64,000 nt of DNA from CAYMCO01 sp964388955 (GCA_964388955.1 CAYMCO010000030.1:5738-69737), one strand, 5' to 3'; positions 19,710-29,771 are shown, counted from the stretch's first letter. Notes: a model not told the origin generated them from the letters alone. Translations and numbers: made by a program.

Positions 19710-21273
19710 TCAAGGCGGAGTTCCACCACGCCCTCGATTATGACTGAGTCTTGATTGAAGCTCCAAGTCCCCAAGAGTCGATGCCTCGAAGCCGCCCTGT
19801 TGCCGGCATCTCCAAAAACCCGGCCGAAAACGGAGCGTTGAGATTGCAGGTGCAGCATGGATGGTGATCGACGGTGAAGGGAGCCAGGCACGAATATGGA
19901 CCATGATTCTTCCAGCCAAGCGGCGCAGTCGAGAAATAAGAGAAAACTGCAAGGCGGCCTGAGGCCCTCCTCTGGAGCCCGTTTCCCCCATTTTACCCGC
20001 GATCAGGGTCAGATTGGCAACCGCGGCCGCCATCAGGGCCTGGAACAGCGTCTTGGTGCGGCCAAAGCAGCGCGCTTTGCGTAGCCCCAACTGAACCATC
20101 CGGGCCAGGCGGTGCTCGCTCGCCGGGCGCATGTGCTGATAGCGCTTGAAGTCAGGGCTCGCCTGCAAGGCCCGCGCTCGTTGGAGCAATCTCTCCTGCG
20201 GGTGCAGGGTAACCGTTCTGCCCTTCCCGGGCGCGACCCGGGTGCATCTGGCTCTCAGCTCGCAGGCGCCACCGACCGCTCCATCGAAGTGGAAAGCTTG
20301 CCTTTTCTCGTATTCGCCCGTGTGCGGATACGTCCTGCCCATACTCACCAGCCGATCGGTCAACTGGCCGGCGGGGCAGGTACAGGTCATGGCCTCGAGG
20401 TCAATCTCAAAATTCTCTTTCGGGAGCAAACCCCGGTTGGGCCGCTTGGGCACTTTGGCTATCAGCTTGCGTCCCACTTGCTCAAACTCTCCTCGGGTGA
20501 TGCCGTCGCCAAGAGCGCAGTCAGCAATCGTCTCCTCGACCTGCATACGGGTGTTCTCTTCGTCCTGTTCCACCAGCCTCAGGGCTGGCTGTCGTTTGCA
20601 TTTCCGGGCAAGACATCTACCGCAGTTATCAGCTGGCTCTGCGGATCGGTGGCGATGGCCAGCTTGTGCCCTTCGAAGCGGTTGCTGGCGCTCTTATTCC
20701 CACGTCTCATCTCCGGGTCGTGCACCGATACTATGCGGTCCGCTGCCGCGCCTTGCCTCAGGCCAGGGCCGTCATCGTCTTCCCGATCGATGTCCTGGCA
20801 CAACAACTGCAGCAGGAGCTCCGCTGCCTGCCGGGCCTCCTGCTCCTGCTTGCTTCCCCTTGGGAGGCTTGCCAGGGTCTCTCGAGCGATCTCCAGCAGG
20901 CGTTCTCGCGCGCATATTCCAGACTGCGGCAGACGATCGCCCGCGTCTGATCATGCAGGATCAGCTGGGCGCGAAACAGCTGCAGTATGCTCTTGGCAAG
21001 AGGCCGCTCGTCCATGTCACTCCCCAGCGCCACCCTCCAGCTCAGGTCAAGATCAGCCCGGCGCTTGGCCTCCGCATCCGACATCTGGTCGTGGGCCTGA
21101 AGCAGCAAAGCGACAGCCAGCAGGCTGGGCGGCACGCTGCGGGGCGGGTTTTCCGGGCAATAGGGCGTAGAGGATTCGGCATCATATAAACGCTCCGAGC
21201 GGTGTCGCGCGAAGAACCCATGGAAGGTATGCCGCCCAACATAATCCAGATACATATAGTCCGCTTCGAACAT
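19710..21273 (-). pseudogene. Degenerate IS1182-type transposase
   Basis: Pieces of one transposase lie in different minus-strand frames. The N-terminal part (21273 to about 20930) starts MFEADYMYLDYVGRHTFHGF and includes SVPPSLLAVALLLQAHDQMS. The central part (about 20830-20580) has VHDPEMRRGNKSASNRFEGH and ITAVDVLPGNAND. The C-terminal part (about 20573-19900) has AKVPKRPNRGLLPKENFEID and FQALMAAAVANLTLIAGKMG. A stretch of perhaps 75 residues after YARENACW is missing and at least two frame changes are present, so it cannot make active enzyme. I could not identify terminal inverted repeats or a target-site duplication, so the element borders are approximate. Confidence 0.8.
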
Positions 21274-21749
21274 ACGCCGCTGGAGCGAGCGCTTGCCAAG
21301 TATTTGAGCCTCCTCCAGCTATGCATTGAGGAGCTTGGCAGACGTTGCCAACTAGCGCGAACTTATCGGCCATGGTTTCTAGCGCTGAGGAGCGGATTGG
21401 GGAGCTGTCAAGGTGAGAGACCGCACATAAGCAAGAGGGGAGAAGGGTGACGGACAGATCCTGGCCGTCGGTGCACAGACGGGTAATGTGGAATTCACCA
21501 GCGGGAGGAGAGCCTCACCCGCTAGGCAGCGGATGGCTGGAACGCCCACCTTCTTCTCTGCACCGATGGTGAGAAAGGCGGCCACGATCCGGAGCAGGAT
21601 CCCCAAGGGTCCGTCAAGCGGCTGAGCCAGTGCAGGACTTATTGGACTAATCATAATGATGGCCCGAGAATCGGTCTTCTCTGGCCGTCTTGTGGGTGTT
21701 CGGGAAGTGTCGCATGTATAGCTTCTCCCGTAAATGCTGCCTTCCACTC
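21274..21749. other. Region between transposase remnant and ubiX
   Basis: About 476 bases with only weak frames. It probably includes one end of the old insertion element. No gene is supported. Confidence 0.35.
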
Positions 21750-22292
21750 CTATTCCGCCCCTGCCCATCGATCATAGAGGTGGTGTGGAAGGCCGAGGAG
21801 GTCGAGCGCTTTGCCCACGAAGAAGTCGGTTACATCGTCTACGGTCTGGGGGTGAAAGTAGTATGCCATCGTCGGGGGGAGGATCGACGCGCCGGCCAGG
21901 CACGCTCGGTACATGTTCTCGATGGCATTCAAGGAAAGCGGCGTCTCCCGCGGCACCAATATCAAGGGCTTACGCATGCGGAGAATGTTGTCTGCTGCTC
22001 GCGTGACCAAATTGCCAGAATACCCTCGGGCGATGGCGGATAACGTTTTCATCGAGCAGGGTATCACCACCATGGCATCAAGCGGGAAAGAAGTGCTGGA
22101 TATTGGCGCGCCGAGGTCCTGATCGCTATATTTGCGGGTTGCGACGAAGTTCGGTCGCCCAACCTCCAATTCCGTCACCCGCCGCGCGGCATCGGTAAGC
22201 ACTAAATGCACTTCGTGGGAGCGCAGCTCCTCCAGCAGGCGAACCGCCAGAACGGACCCCGACGCCCCGGTTACGGCAACCACAATCCTCAT
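21750..22292 (-). CDS. ubiX: Flavin prenyltransferase UbiX
   Basis: 180 residues. UbiX joins a dimethylallyl group to FMN, making prenylated FMN, the cofactor of UbiD decarboxylases. Family landmarks are the N-terminal VVAVTGASGSVLAVRLLEEL, VVIPCSMKTLSAIARG, the LVTRAADNILRMRKPLILV region with conserved Arg/Lys and the RETPLSLNAIENM segment; the size fits. The frame extends upstream, but the ATG ending at 22292 follows GGGAGA/AAGGGA and matches the family N-terminus. It is divergent from the XRE-cupin regulator and about 6 kb from the UbiD gene of the same cluster, which it presumably serves. Confidence 0.92.
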   Translation of the reverse strand: MRIVVAVTGASGSVLAVRLLEELRSHEVHLVLTDAARRVTELEVGRPNFVATRKYSDQDLGAPISSTSFPLDAMVVIPCSMKTLSAIARGYSGNLVTRAADNILRMRKPLILVPRETPLSLNAIENMYRACLAGASILPPTMAYYFHPQTVDDVTDFFVGKALDLLGLPHHLYDRWAGAE

Positions 22293-22723
22293 CGGTCCCT
22301 TGTCTCCCTGCAGGCTGGCTACGTGGCCATGAACTGGGCATAAGCCTCGGTCGACGGCTATCGCCGCTCCCAATGGCCGACGCCCGGCGCGCAGCCCTCG
22401 GCCAGACGTGTCCGAATGGCTGTCGCCCGGTCAACGCCAATCGACAATACAATCCCGCAAATCATGCCAGTGTAACATTTTGTGCTTGATTTTGTAATGA
22501 CGGGGATTGAGCAGGCAAACAGCTACCGACAGCAAGTTGGTCGAGGATTGGCTGGATTTCGTCCAAAGGACACGCCGAGCACCGCCAATTCTGGCACATG
22601 ACGCCTCCCCAGTTGGGCGCCGGACGCCGAACCAACAGCAAAGCGATCTAGTGCGTAAAGTATACATTAATGGTGTTATATAATGCTTGACATTGCCGGA
22701 CACAAATGCAATAATGGCGCCAA
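22293..22723. promoter_or_regulatory. Divergent regulatory region between ubiX and the XRE-cupin gene
   Basis: About 430 non-coding bases shared by the two divergent transcripts. The right end is AT-rich, with GTATACATTAATG and TTATATAATG next to each other at about 22659-22684, a candidate operator for the XRE-cupin regulator. A TTACAA/TTACAC pair on the minus strand near 22470-22500 could serve ubiX but is weak. Confidence 0.5.
22687..22715 (+). promoter_or_regulatory. Sigma70-type promoter abutting the XRE-cupin start codon
   Basis: TTGACA and AATAAT with exactly 17 bases between them. The predicted transcription start (about 22722) coincides with the ATG at 22724, so the message may be leaderless. 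Confidence 0.65.
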
Positions 22724-23284
22724 ATGGCTTGTGAAGAAACGCGCGCTGTGGTGGGGACAAGAATCCGCCAGTTGAGGCAGGAGGGCGGACTTAGCCAGCG
22801 TGAGCTGGCCGATCAATGTGGATTGACAGCCAGTTTCTTGAGCCTCGTGGAGCGGGGCAAGTGCAATCCGGGCCTCGATTCCCTCCGGCGGATTGCCGAG
22901 GCGCTCAATGTTCCTCTTCTCTATTTCATCACCAGGGATAGGGAGGTGGAGCCGGTCGTACGGAAGAATAACCGCACGCGGCTGACTTTCCCCGGGGAGA
23001 AGCTCACCTACGAGTTGCTCATGCCTCGCTTGGGCAATCATCTGGAAATGTTCATGGGCCGCAGGCAGCCCGGATCTCGCAGCCCCGCGAAGCCCCCACC
23101 GCACTCGTCGGATGAATGCATCTTCGTCTTGGAGGGGAGAATGAAGATCGCGCTTGCAGGGAAGGAATATCATCTGGGCCCTGGTGACAGCGTTCATTTC
23201 AACGGTGTGGAGCTGGAGTATATCGAAGCCCTGGGTGACCGTGAACTCTTGTATATTTGCGCTGTCACGCCTCCGATTCTCTAG
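22724..23284 (+). CDS. XRE-type HTH regulator with C-terminal cupin
   Basis: 186 residues: HTH (about 9-65, GTRIRQLRQEGGLSQRELAD, LTASFLSLVERGKCNPGLDS) and a cupin sensor (about 100-180, SSDECIFVLEGRMKIAL, GPGDSVHFNG). Such regulators bind a small effector in the cupin and control a neighbouring catabolic operon. The gene precedes the BMP transporter-UbiD operon and is divergent from ubiX. It is a paralog of the regulator at 34259-34825 (same architecture, and similar YELL and TPP ends). No ribosome binding site is visible before the ATG, consistent with the promoter position. GTG codons at 22748 and 22751 are alternative starts but would cut into the alignment with the paralog. Confidence 0.88.
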   Translation: MACEETRAVVGTRIRQLRQEGGLSQRELADQCGLTASFLSLVERGKCNPGLDSLRRIAEALNVPLLYFITRDREVEPVVRKNNRTRLTFPGEKLTYELLMPRLGNHLEMFMGRRQPGSRSPAKPPPHSSDECIFVLEGRMKIALAGKEYHLGPGDSVHFNGVELEYIEALGDRELLYICAVTPPIL

Positions 23285-23424
23285 CATTTGAGGGCTCAAT
23301 CATCAGGCATGGGGGAGATCCACACGCGGAAGGAGGGCACATCATCGAATCAACCAATAGGGCCGGGTGGGATCCGCAATCGGATGTAACCATTCACGCT
23401 TGAGCATTGTTTCGGAGGATAGAA

Positions 23425-24426
23425 ATGAATCGCAAACCGCTAGCTATTTGCCTGGTACTTCTGCTCGGAGTATTGTTGATTGCTGGCTGCGCGCCGAGCC
23501 AGGGAACGCCCGAGCAACCGACCGAACAAGTTATGAAAGTGGCCATGCTCGCGAACGGGCCGATCAACGATGGGGGATGGGTCCAAAGCGGCTATGAAGG
23601 CCTCCTGGAGATCCAGGACAAGTACGGAGTCGACATCGCCTATTCGGAGAACGTGGCCGAGCCGGACCGCATCGATTTGCTCCGCGGTTATGCCGAGCAA
23701 GGCTACAATCTGATATTCGGCCATGGATTCGAGTGGGGGGAGCCGCTGCAGACAGTGGCCGCCGAATTCCCGTATGTCTACTTCGTGCAGATTGGCGGCT
23801 ACGAAACAAATGGGAGCAACCTGGGAGTCTACGAGAGCACGGAAGCCGGGGAGCTCGGATACATGGCGGGTGCCGCCGCCGCACTGCTGACCAAGACCAA
23901 CAAAGTTGGCCTTGTCGGAGCGGTGGACATCCCTACGATCACGGATGAATTCGCGGCCTTTGAGCAGGCGCTTGCCGAATACAACCCTGAGGCCACCGTC
24001 GTCACTGCGTTTACCGGGAGCTGGGTGGACGTTGAAGGCGCGCACGAAGCTGCACTGGCCCAGATCTCATCCGGCATAGATACCATCTGGCCAAACGGAG
24101 ACGCCGCCAACGTGGGCGTCATCAACGCGGCCGAAGAGGCAGGTGAGGTCATGGTGATCGGCGCCAGCCGCGATCAGAGCGCACTGGGCCCCAATACGGT
24201 GATGACCAGCATCATTTACCCGATTGACCTGCAGATGCTGGCTGCGTTCGAGGCAGTGAAAGACGGCACTTTTTCTGGCGAATTCAACATGCTCGAAGGG
24301 CCCAGCGTGCAACTGGCGCCCTTCCATGCCTCTGTGCCCCAAGACGTTCGGGACCAATTGAATGATATCCTGCACAAGGTGTGGAACGACGAGGTGCAAT
24401 TCACTCTGCCCGAACACGAGTGGTAA
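23425..24426 (+). CDS. BMP-family ABC transporter substrate-binding lipoprotein
   Basis: 333 residues. It has a lipoprotein signal peptide with lipobox LLIAGC and a BMP/PnrA fold: VAMLANGPINDGGWVQSGYE, LLRGYAEQGYNLIFGHGFEW and TNKVGLVGAVDIP. BMP proteins mostly bind nucleosides or purine bases and feed an ABC importer. The two permeases and the ATPase follow directly, so this is the capture component of a complete transporter. The ATG at 23425 follows GGAGGA; the earlier ATG at 23407 would add six residues. The ligand is inferred as a purine, nucleoside or a related N-heterocycle because deaminases, amidohydrolases and UbiD are encoded around it. Confidence 0.9.
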   Translation: MNRKPLAICLVLLLGVLLIAGCAPSQGTPEQPTEQVMKVAMLANGPINDGGWVQSGYEGLLEIQDKYGVDIAYSENVAEPDRIDLLRGYAEQGYNLIFGHGFEWGEPLQTVAAEFPYVYFVQIGGYETNGSNLGVYESTEAGELGYMAGAAAALLTKTNKVGLVGAVDIPTITDEFAAFEQALAEYNPEATVVTAFTGSWVDVEGAHEAALAQISSGIDTIWPNGDAANVGVINAAEEAGEVMVIGASRDQSALGPNTVMTSIIYPIDLQMLAAFEAVKDGTFSGEFNMLEGPSVQLAPFHASVPQDVRDQLNDILHKVWNDEVQFTLPEHEW

Positions 24427-24434
24427 GAAGAGCC

Positions 24435-24486
24435 GGGGAGTTCCGCCGTTGATCCGCCGTGCGGCCGGAACTCCCCAGGAAATGCT
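24435..24486 (+). terminator. Strong hairpin after the binding-protein gene
   Basis: Perfect 11-base inverted repeat GGGGAGTTCCG / CGGAACTCCCC around a 30-base loop, between the lipoprotein gene and the first permease. There is no T-run, so it more likely blocks 3' decay or attenuates, raising the level of binding protein over membrane parts. Confidence 0.7.
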
Positions 24487-24507
24487 CTCTGATGTGAGCC
24501 GAAGCTC

Positions 24508-25602
24508 ATGACGACACTGAAGACCGGAGTCCGACGGTTCGTCGCTTCCCGGCAATTTGTGGGTCGAGCCTCCAGCATCGGGATGCCCGTTGCCGCGATT
24601 GCCCTGTCTTTCTTGATCGGCGCGCTCGTCATCGCATGGTCAGGAAAGGACCCCTTTCAGGCATATTATTACCTCTTGCGGGGCGCGTTTGGCGGCCGCC
24701 GCGAGATCGCCACCACACTTGTGAAGAGCATCCCTCTGATGCTCACCGGCCTTTCCATCACCATCGCCTTTCGTTGCGGAATCTGGAATGTTGGGGCGGA
24801 AGGACAACTGCACTTGGGAGCCATCAGTGCGGCGTGGGCGGGTTCGGCGCTCCGTTTGCCGGCTGCGATCCACATTCCGCTCTCGCTTCTCATCAGCGGG
24901 CTTGGTGGCCTTCTGTGGGCGCTGATACCCGCCCTGCTGAAGGTCAAGCGCGGTTTCAACGAAATCATCACCACCATACTCTTCAGCTATATCGGCATCT
25001 CTTTCACCAGTTACCTCATTGGGGGGCCGCTGCACGGCCCCGGCTGGGCGCGCCAAACGGAGACTGTTTCCGAGACCGCCCGACTTCCAATCCTCGTGCG
25101 GGGTACCAACCTGAATGCCGGTCTGCTGCTTGCCATCGTCATCGCGATTGCCATGCAGTTTCTGTTCGAGCGGACGACATTCGGCTACGAGTTGCGCGCC
25201 GTCGGCCTTAACAGGAAGGCGGCGCGCGCTGCCGGAATTCGGGTAGGGTGGGTGATTCTCAGCGTATTTCTCATCAGCGGCGCGTTGTCCGGCCTGGCCG
25301 GGGCGGCAGAGCTGCTGGGGTATCAGCACCGTCTGGTGGAGGGCTTCTCCCCGGGATATGGTTGGGATGGCATGGCGGTTTCATTGCTCGGGGCCATGAA
25401 TCCGATTGGCACGCTTGCGGCGGCGATCTTCTTCGGCGGGTTGCGCGCTGGCGCTAATTCCATGCAGGTTGGGTCCGGGTTGACACTGAGCGTGATCCAG
25501 CTCATTCAAGGACTGGCGATCGTGTTTACTTTGGCCGGGACGGTCGTCAGGCTATATTCTCCGCGTTCAGAGCTTGCGACGAGTGAGGCCAATGCCAATT
25601 GA
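24508..25602 (+). CDS. ABC transporter permease (BMP/nucleoside type)
   Basis: 364 residues with about nine or ten membrane helices, of the branched-chain permease superfamily used by BMP importers. Marker segments are FRCGIWNVGAEGQLHLGAIS, ALLKVKRGFNEIITTILFSY, LRAVGLNRKAARAAGI and YGWDGMAVSLLGAMNPIGT. It overlaps the next permease by 11 bases, indicating translational coupling. It should form a heterodimer with that permease around the substrate path. Confidence 0.9.
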   Translation: MTTLKTGVRRFVASRQFVGRASSIGMPVAAIALSFLIGALVIAWSGKDPFQAYYYLLRGAFGGRREIATTLVKSIPLMLTGLSITIAFRCGIWNVGAEGQLHLGAISAAWAGSALRLPAAIHIPLSLLISGLGGLLWALIPALLKVKRGFNEIITTILFSYIGISFTSYLIGGPLHGPGWARQTETVSETARLPILVRGTNLNAGLLLAIVIAIAMQFLFERTTFGYELRAVGLNRKAARAAGIRVGWVILSVFLISGALSGLAGAAELLGYQHRLVEGFSPGYGWDGMAVSLLGAMNPIGTLAAAIFFGGLRAGANSMQVGSGLTLSVIQLIQGLAIVFTLAGTVVRLYSPRSELATSEANAN

Positions 25603-26524
25603 CCTGCTTCTATCGACAGACTTCCTCGTGGCTGCCATTCGCATGACCACGCCCCTGCTTTTTGTGGCCCTGGGCGGATTATTCTCCGAGAAGTCGGGCG
25701 TTTTCGCTTTGGGCCTGGAGGGCATGATGCTGACCGGTTGCTTGGCGGGCTTCATGGGCTCGTACCTCTCCGGGAGCCCCTGGATCGGGCTGCTGATCGC
25801 GATTCTGGCCGGTGCGATGATCGGCGCGCTGTACGCGCTCGTATCCGTCACACTCGGGGCGGATCAGATTATCGCCACTCTGGCGATCAATCTACTCTGC
25901 ATTGGCTTCACGGGCACGGTATTCCGCGGGTATTTCGGGACCACCACGAGCCAGCTCCCCGCGCCAAAACTTGGAGAGATTCACATTCCGGGATTGAGTG
26001 AGGTGCCAGTTCTCGGACCTGTCCTCTTCAGCCACATTCCGGTTGTCTATGTAGTCTTTGCGCTCGTCCCCATAATTCATTTCATTTTCACCAGGACGAC
26101 CTGGGGCCTAAAGATACGAGCGGTTGGCGAGAAGCCCATCGCCGCTGATTCTCTGGGGGTCGCGGTGAACCGCATTCGGTTTTCGAGTGTGGTCATCAGC
26201 GGTGCGCTTGCGGGGCTGGGTGGGGCAGCGCTGTCGATTGGTTACTTGAATACGTTCCTGGAGGGCATGAGTGCAGGCAGGGGGTATCTGGCATTCTCGG
26301 CGATCATGTTCGGGAATTGGACGCCGGTCGGCACGATGATCGCGTGCCTCATTTTCGGCAGCGCATACGCTTTTCAAGTCAGGTTGCAGGCGTTCGGTGT
26401 GCCCCTGCCCTTCCAGTTCTTGAACATGCTTCCCTACGTTGTAACCTTGATCGCGCTGTTCGGGATCCGCAGTTCCCGCTCGCCCGCCAACATCGGCTGG
26501 GCCTACTGTAAGGAAGCAAAATGA
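25592..26524 (+). CDS. ABC transporter permease (BMP/nucleoside type), second subunit
   Basis: 310 residues with about eight membrane helices. It contains GGLFSEKSGVFALGLEGMML, SVTLGADQIIATLAINLL, IRAVGEKPIAADSLGVAVNR and a glycine-rich SAGRGYLAFSAIMFGNW near the end, all typical of the smaller permease of nucleoside-type BMP importers. The ATG at 25592 lies inside the end of the preceding gene, and the stop overlaps the start of the ATPase gene (ATGA). Three transporter genes are thus translationally linked. Confidence 0.9.
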   Translation: MPIDLLLSTDFLVAAIRMTTPLLFVALGGLFSEKSGVFALGLEGMMLTGCLAGFMGSYLSGSPWIGLLIAILAGAMIGALYALVSVTLGADQIIATLAINLLCIGFTGTVFRGYFGTTTSQLPAPKLGEIHIPGLSEVPVLGPVLFSHIPVVYVVFALVPIIHFIFTRTTWGLKIRAVGEKPIAADSLGVAVNRIRFSSVVISGALAGLGGAALSIGYLNTFLEGMSAGRGYLAFSAIMFGNWTPVGTMIACLIFGSAYAFQVRLQAFGVPLPFQFLNMLPYVVTLIALFGIRSSRSPANIGWAYCKEAK

Positions 26525-28122
26525 CTTCCCGGGAACCTGCAGGGCGGGGTGCCGGAATGTCTCAGGAAGGCTCAGCGGTGCATATGGAGGGCATCGTCAA
26601 GCGTTTCCCCGGGGGCGTCGTGGCCAACGACCACGTAACGATCGCATTCGCCAGGGGTGAAATCCACGCGCTGCTGGGCGAAAACGGCGCCGGCAAGACT
26701 ACCCTGATGAACATTCTTTATGGTCTTTACAGGCCGGATGAGGGCAGAATCGGCGTATACGGCCAAGAGGTGGAAATCCCTTCCAGCCGCAAAGCGATTG
26801 AGTTGGGCATCGGCATGGTGCACCAGAATTTCATGCTGGTGAATCCCTTCACCGTGGTCGAGAACGTGCTGCTCGGATTGCCGGGTGTTCACCGCATACT
26901 CTTGGATACTCGCCGCGCCCGACGACGTGTCGAATCGGTAACGGAGGATTACGATCTGACCGTCAATCCGGATGCCAAAGTTGTGGATCTCTCCGTGGGT
27001 GAGCAACAGCGGGTGGAGATCATCAAGGCGCTCTATCGCGGCGCGCGTATCCTGATCCTCGACGAGCCGACCTCCGTGCTGACGCCGAAAGAAACCGAGC
27101 AGTTATTCACGAATTTGAAGAATCTGAAGAACAGCGAGCATACGATCATCTTCATATCCCACAAGCTAGACGAAGTCATGGCAATTACAGATCGAATCAG
27201 CGTGCTTCGCGATGGCAAGGTGGTGGGAACTTTGCCAACCCGGGAGGCGGATAAGACCTCTCTGGCGAAGATGATGGTCGGCAGAGAGGTGTTGTTCCGG
27301 CTGAACCGTGACGCGATACCGCCCGGCCCTGCGCTGGTCGAGTTGGAGGACCTGCGGGTGAACGATGATCGAGGTCTGCCGGCGGTGCGGGGTTTGAATT
27401 TGGAGATCCACGCTGGCGAGATCCTGGGGATCGCCGGGGTGGACGGCAACGGCCAGCGCGAGCTGGCCGAGGCAATCTACGGTTTGCGACCGGCCGAGAG
27501 CGGGACAATCCGGATCAAGGGGGAGGACAGCGGGAAGCTCGGACCCGTCGAACTGATCCCTCTGGGGGTCACATTCATCTCCGACGATAAGCTCGGCGAA
27601 GGTCTGGTCGGGGATTTCAGCGTGGCGGAAAATCTCGCATTGCGCGAGCATAAGAAGCGCCCTTTCAGCTCTCGCGGGTTGCTCAACTTGAAATCGATAA
27701 GGGACAGGGCGGATCAGCTTGGCGGAGAATATGGCATCCGGGCCGGGAGCATGGAAGCACCTGTCAAGCTTCTCTCCGGGGGAAATCAGCAGAAGGTGAT
27801 CCTGGCGCGAGAACTCGCCGGGAAGCCAGACGTGATCATTGCCTCTCAACCCACAAGGGGTCTCGACATAGGGGCTGCGGAATTCGTCAAGCGGCAGCTC
27901 TTGCGACAGCGAGCAAGGGGCTCAGCCATATTGTTCGTGTCCGCCGATCTTGAGGACGTCATCTCTATCAGCGACAGGATCGCCGTGATTTATGAGGGCC
28001 GCATCACGGGCATAATAGACGGGCCGGATTTTGATCGTGAGGAAATCGGTCTGCTCATGGCGGGCGCCGGGCAGGATGAAAGCCGGGCAAGGGCCGGCTC
28101 TCATTGTGGAGACTTGGCGTAG
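26521..28122 (+). CDS. ABC transporter ATPase with two nucleotide-binding domains
   Basis: 533 residues, two fused ABC domains. The first has Walker A GENGAGKTT, signature LSVGEQQRVEIIKAL and Walker B ILILDEPTSVLT. The second has a degenerate Walker A (GVDGNGQ), signature LSGGNQQKVILAREL and IIASQPTRGLD; this asymmetry is normal in the sugar/nucleoside import class. It energises the preceding permeases. The frame opens with an ATGA overlap at 26521; a later ATG at 26557 is also possible. Confidence 0.92.
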   Translation: MTSREPAGRGAGMSQEGSAVHMEGIVKRFPGGVVANDHVTIAFARGEIHALLGENGAGKTTLMNILYGLYRPDEGRIGVYGQEVEIPSSRKAIELGIGMVHQNFMLVNPFTVVENVLLGLPGVHRILLDTRRARRRVESVTEDYDLTVNPDAKVVDLSVGEQQRVEIIKALYRGARILILDEPTSVLTPKETEQLFTNLKNLKNSEHTIIFISHKLDEVMAITDRISVLRDGKVVGTLPTREADKTSLAKMMVGREVLFRLNRDAIPPGPALVELEDLRVNDDRGLPAVRGLNLEIHAGEILGIAGVDGNGQRELAEAIYGLRPAESGTIRIKGEDSGKLGPVELIPLGVTFISDDKLGEGLVGDFSVAENLALREHKKRPFSSRGLLNLKSIRDRADQLGGEYGIRAGSMEAPVKLLSGGNQQKVILARELAGKPDVIIASQPTRGLDIGAAEFVKRQLLRQRARGSAILFVSADLEDVISISDRIAVIYEGRITGIIDGPDFDREEIGLLMAGAGQDESRARAGSHCGDLA

Positions 28123-28391
28123 GTGGAAGATCAAGCGATTCCGCCCTGGGAGCAACGCCCATTATCCAGAGGCCGTCGGGAGGCGCCGGTCACGCGCAGC
28201 GTTATGCGCTCGAGTTTCGTGACCACCTGTTGGATGCGCTGGGGCTGAAGGAGGGGCGCCAACCCTTTTCTGGTTTGAGGCCTGGCGGAGCCAGGGGGAA
28301 TTTGACCGAGAGCAAGATGTGCCTGGTTTCTTGACTCCGGCGTTGGAGATGGACATTGGCACGTGGCGAAGCCACTGAGGCGACTTGCACA

Positions 28392-29771
28392 ATGGGTGAC
28401 ATCCATGATCTGCGTTCTTATCTCTCGGTTCTACGCCAGAAAAATGAACTGATGGTCATTGACAAGCGCGTGGCACTTGTTCACGAGCTTGCCGGCATCC
28501 TGAAGGCCGTCGAGGGCAGGAGTGGCCCTGCGGTTGTCTTCTCTGATGTCGGGCTGCCGCCGTGGAGGGTGCTCGGCGGTCTACTGGCGACAAACAAGCG
28601 CATTGCGATTGCGCTGGACTGCCGGCCGGAGGAAGTGAGTGCGCTTCTGGATGAAGCCTTGATGAATCCCCTGTCTGCGGCCCAGGTTGAGAAGCCCAAA
28701 TGGGCGGAACACGTGGTGCGGGAAGAGGTAGATATTACCCGGCTTCCGATACCGACGCACAGCCTGGGAGATGCGGGCCCCTTCCTGACGGGCGGGGTGG
28801 TTTTTGCCAAGGATCCTGTAGGGGGCAGGGGCAACCTGTCCTTCCACCGCGCCCAGGTCAAGGGGCCAACCACGCTTGGCTTGATGGTCAATGAGTGGCG
28901 CCATTTCAATAGATTCCTGCGAGCGGCGGAGGAGATTGGCCAGCCGCTGGAGGTGGCTATCTGCGTGGGACTCGATCCGGCGATCCTCATTGCCGCCGGG
29001 CTGAGGACGCCTCACGATGAGATCGAGATCGCGGGTGCGATACGGCGCACGCCGATCCCGTTGTCCAGTTGCTATACAGTTGATTTACATGTCCCGGCGG
29101 AAGCCGAATTGGTCATCGAGGGAAGGATCCCCGTCGGCCGCAGAGAGGCGGAGGGTCCGCTGGCCGAATTCACCGGTCACTATGGAACCGCCTGGGACAG
29201 CCCGGTGGTCGAAGTCACCGCGATCTGCCATCGCAAGGATCCAATCTATCACACCATCGTCCCTGGATGTTTTGAGCACTTGAACCTGGGCAACGTCCTT
29301 GCCAGGGAGGGGTTGCTGCATCGTTTCGTCGAGCATGTTTCGGGCGATGTACGGGCAGTGCATATTCCTCCCTATGGTGCGGGCTTCCTGACCGTAGTTG
29401 CCCTGGAGAAGGAGAACCCCGGTCAGCCGCGAAATGTCGGGCTCGCGGCATTGGCAGCTCATGTGAACTTCAAGGTGTGCCTCGTCGTCGACCCGGACGT
29501 GGATATCCACAGCGCGAGCGACATTCTATGGGCACTTTCGACGCGTGTGGATTGGGCTGAGGATGTCCTTATTCTGCCAGGGTGCCAGGGGCACGAACTG
29601 GATCCCACCAGTGATATCAGAGGCGTTCAATCAAAGATCATCATCGATGCCACCTTGGACAAGGGACGGCGTGATTATGAGGCGCGGGCTGAATTCCTTG
29701 AAGTCGATCTTGACCAATTCCTGGATATCCAGTCCGGCTGGAACGGGGAAATCGGGGATGAAGATGGCTGA
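28392..29771 (+). CDS. ubiD: UbiD-family prenyl-FMN-dependent decarboxylase
   Basis: 459 residues. UbiD enzymes reversibly decarboxylate aromatic, heteroaromatic or unsaturated acids using prenylated FMN. Family segments seen include the N-terminal LRSYLSVLRQKNELMVIDK, FSDVGLPPWRVLGGLLATN, GRIPVGRREAEGPLAEFTGH (carrying conserved acidic and basic residues) and VTAICHRKDPIYHTIVPG. The size is normal. The ATG at 28392 is chosen because it matches the family N-terminus. It lies 269 bases after the transporter ATPase and overlaps the start of an amidohydrolase gene. With ubiX in the same cluster and a purine-type importer in front, a carboxylated N-heterocycle is a likely substrate (inference). 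Confidence 0.9.
   Translation: MGDIHDLRSYLSVLRQKNELMVIDKRVALVHELAGILKAVEGRSGPAVVFSDVGLPPWRVLGGLLATNKRIAIALDCRPEEVSALLDEALMNPLSAAQVEKPKWAEHVVREEVDITRLPIPTHSLGDAGPFLTGGVVFAKDPVGGRGNLSFHRAQVKGPTTLGLMVNEWRHFNRFLRAAEEIGQPLEVAICVGLDPAILIAAGLRTPHDEIEIAGAIRRTPIPLSSCYTVDLHVPAEAELVIEGRIPVGRREAEGPLAEFTGHYGTAWDSPVVEVTAICHRKDPIYHTIVPGCFEHLNLGNVLAREGLLHRFVEHVSGDVRAVHIPPYGAGFLTVVALEKENPGQPRNVGLAALAAHVNFKVCLVVDPDVDIHSASDILWALSTRVDWAEDVLILPGCQGHELDPTSDIRGVQSKIIIDATLDKGRRDYEARAEFLEVDLDQFLDIQSGWNGEIGDEDG

Noticed and set aside
20112..21189. Two plus-strand frames of about 350 residues
   Set aside because: Both are antisense to the degenerate transposase, whose minus-strand pieces match a known family.
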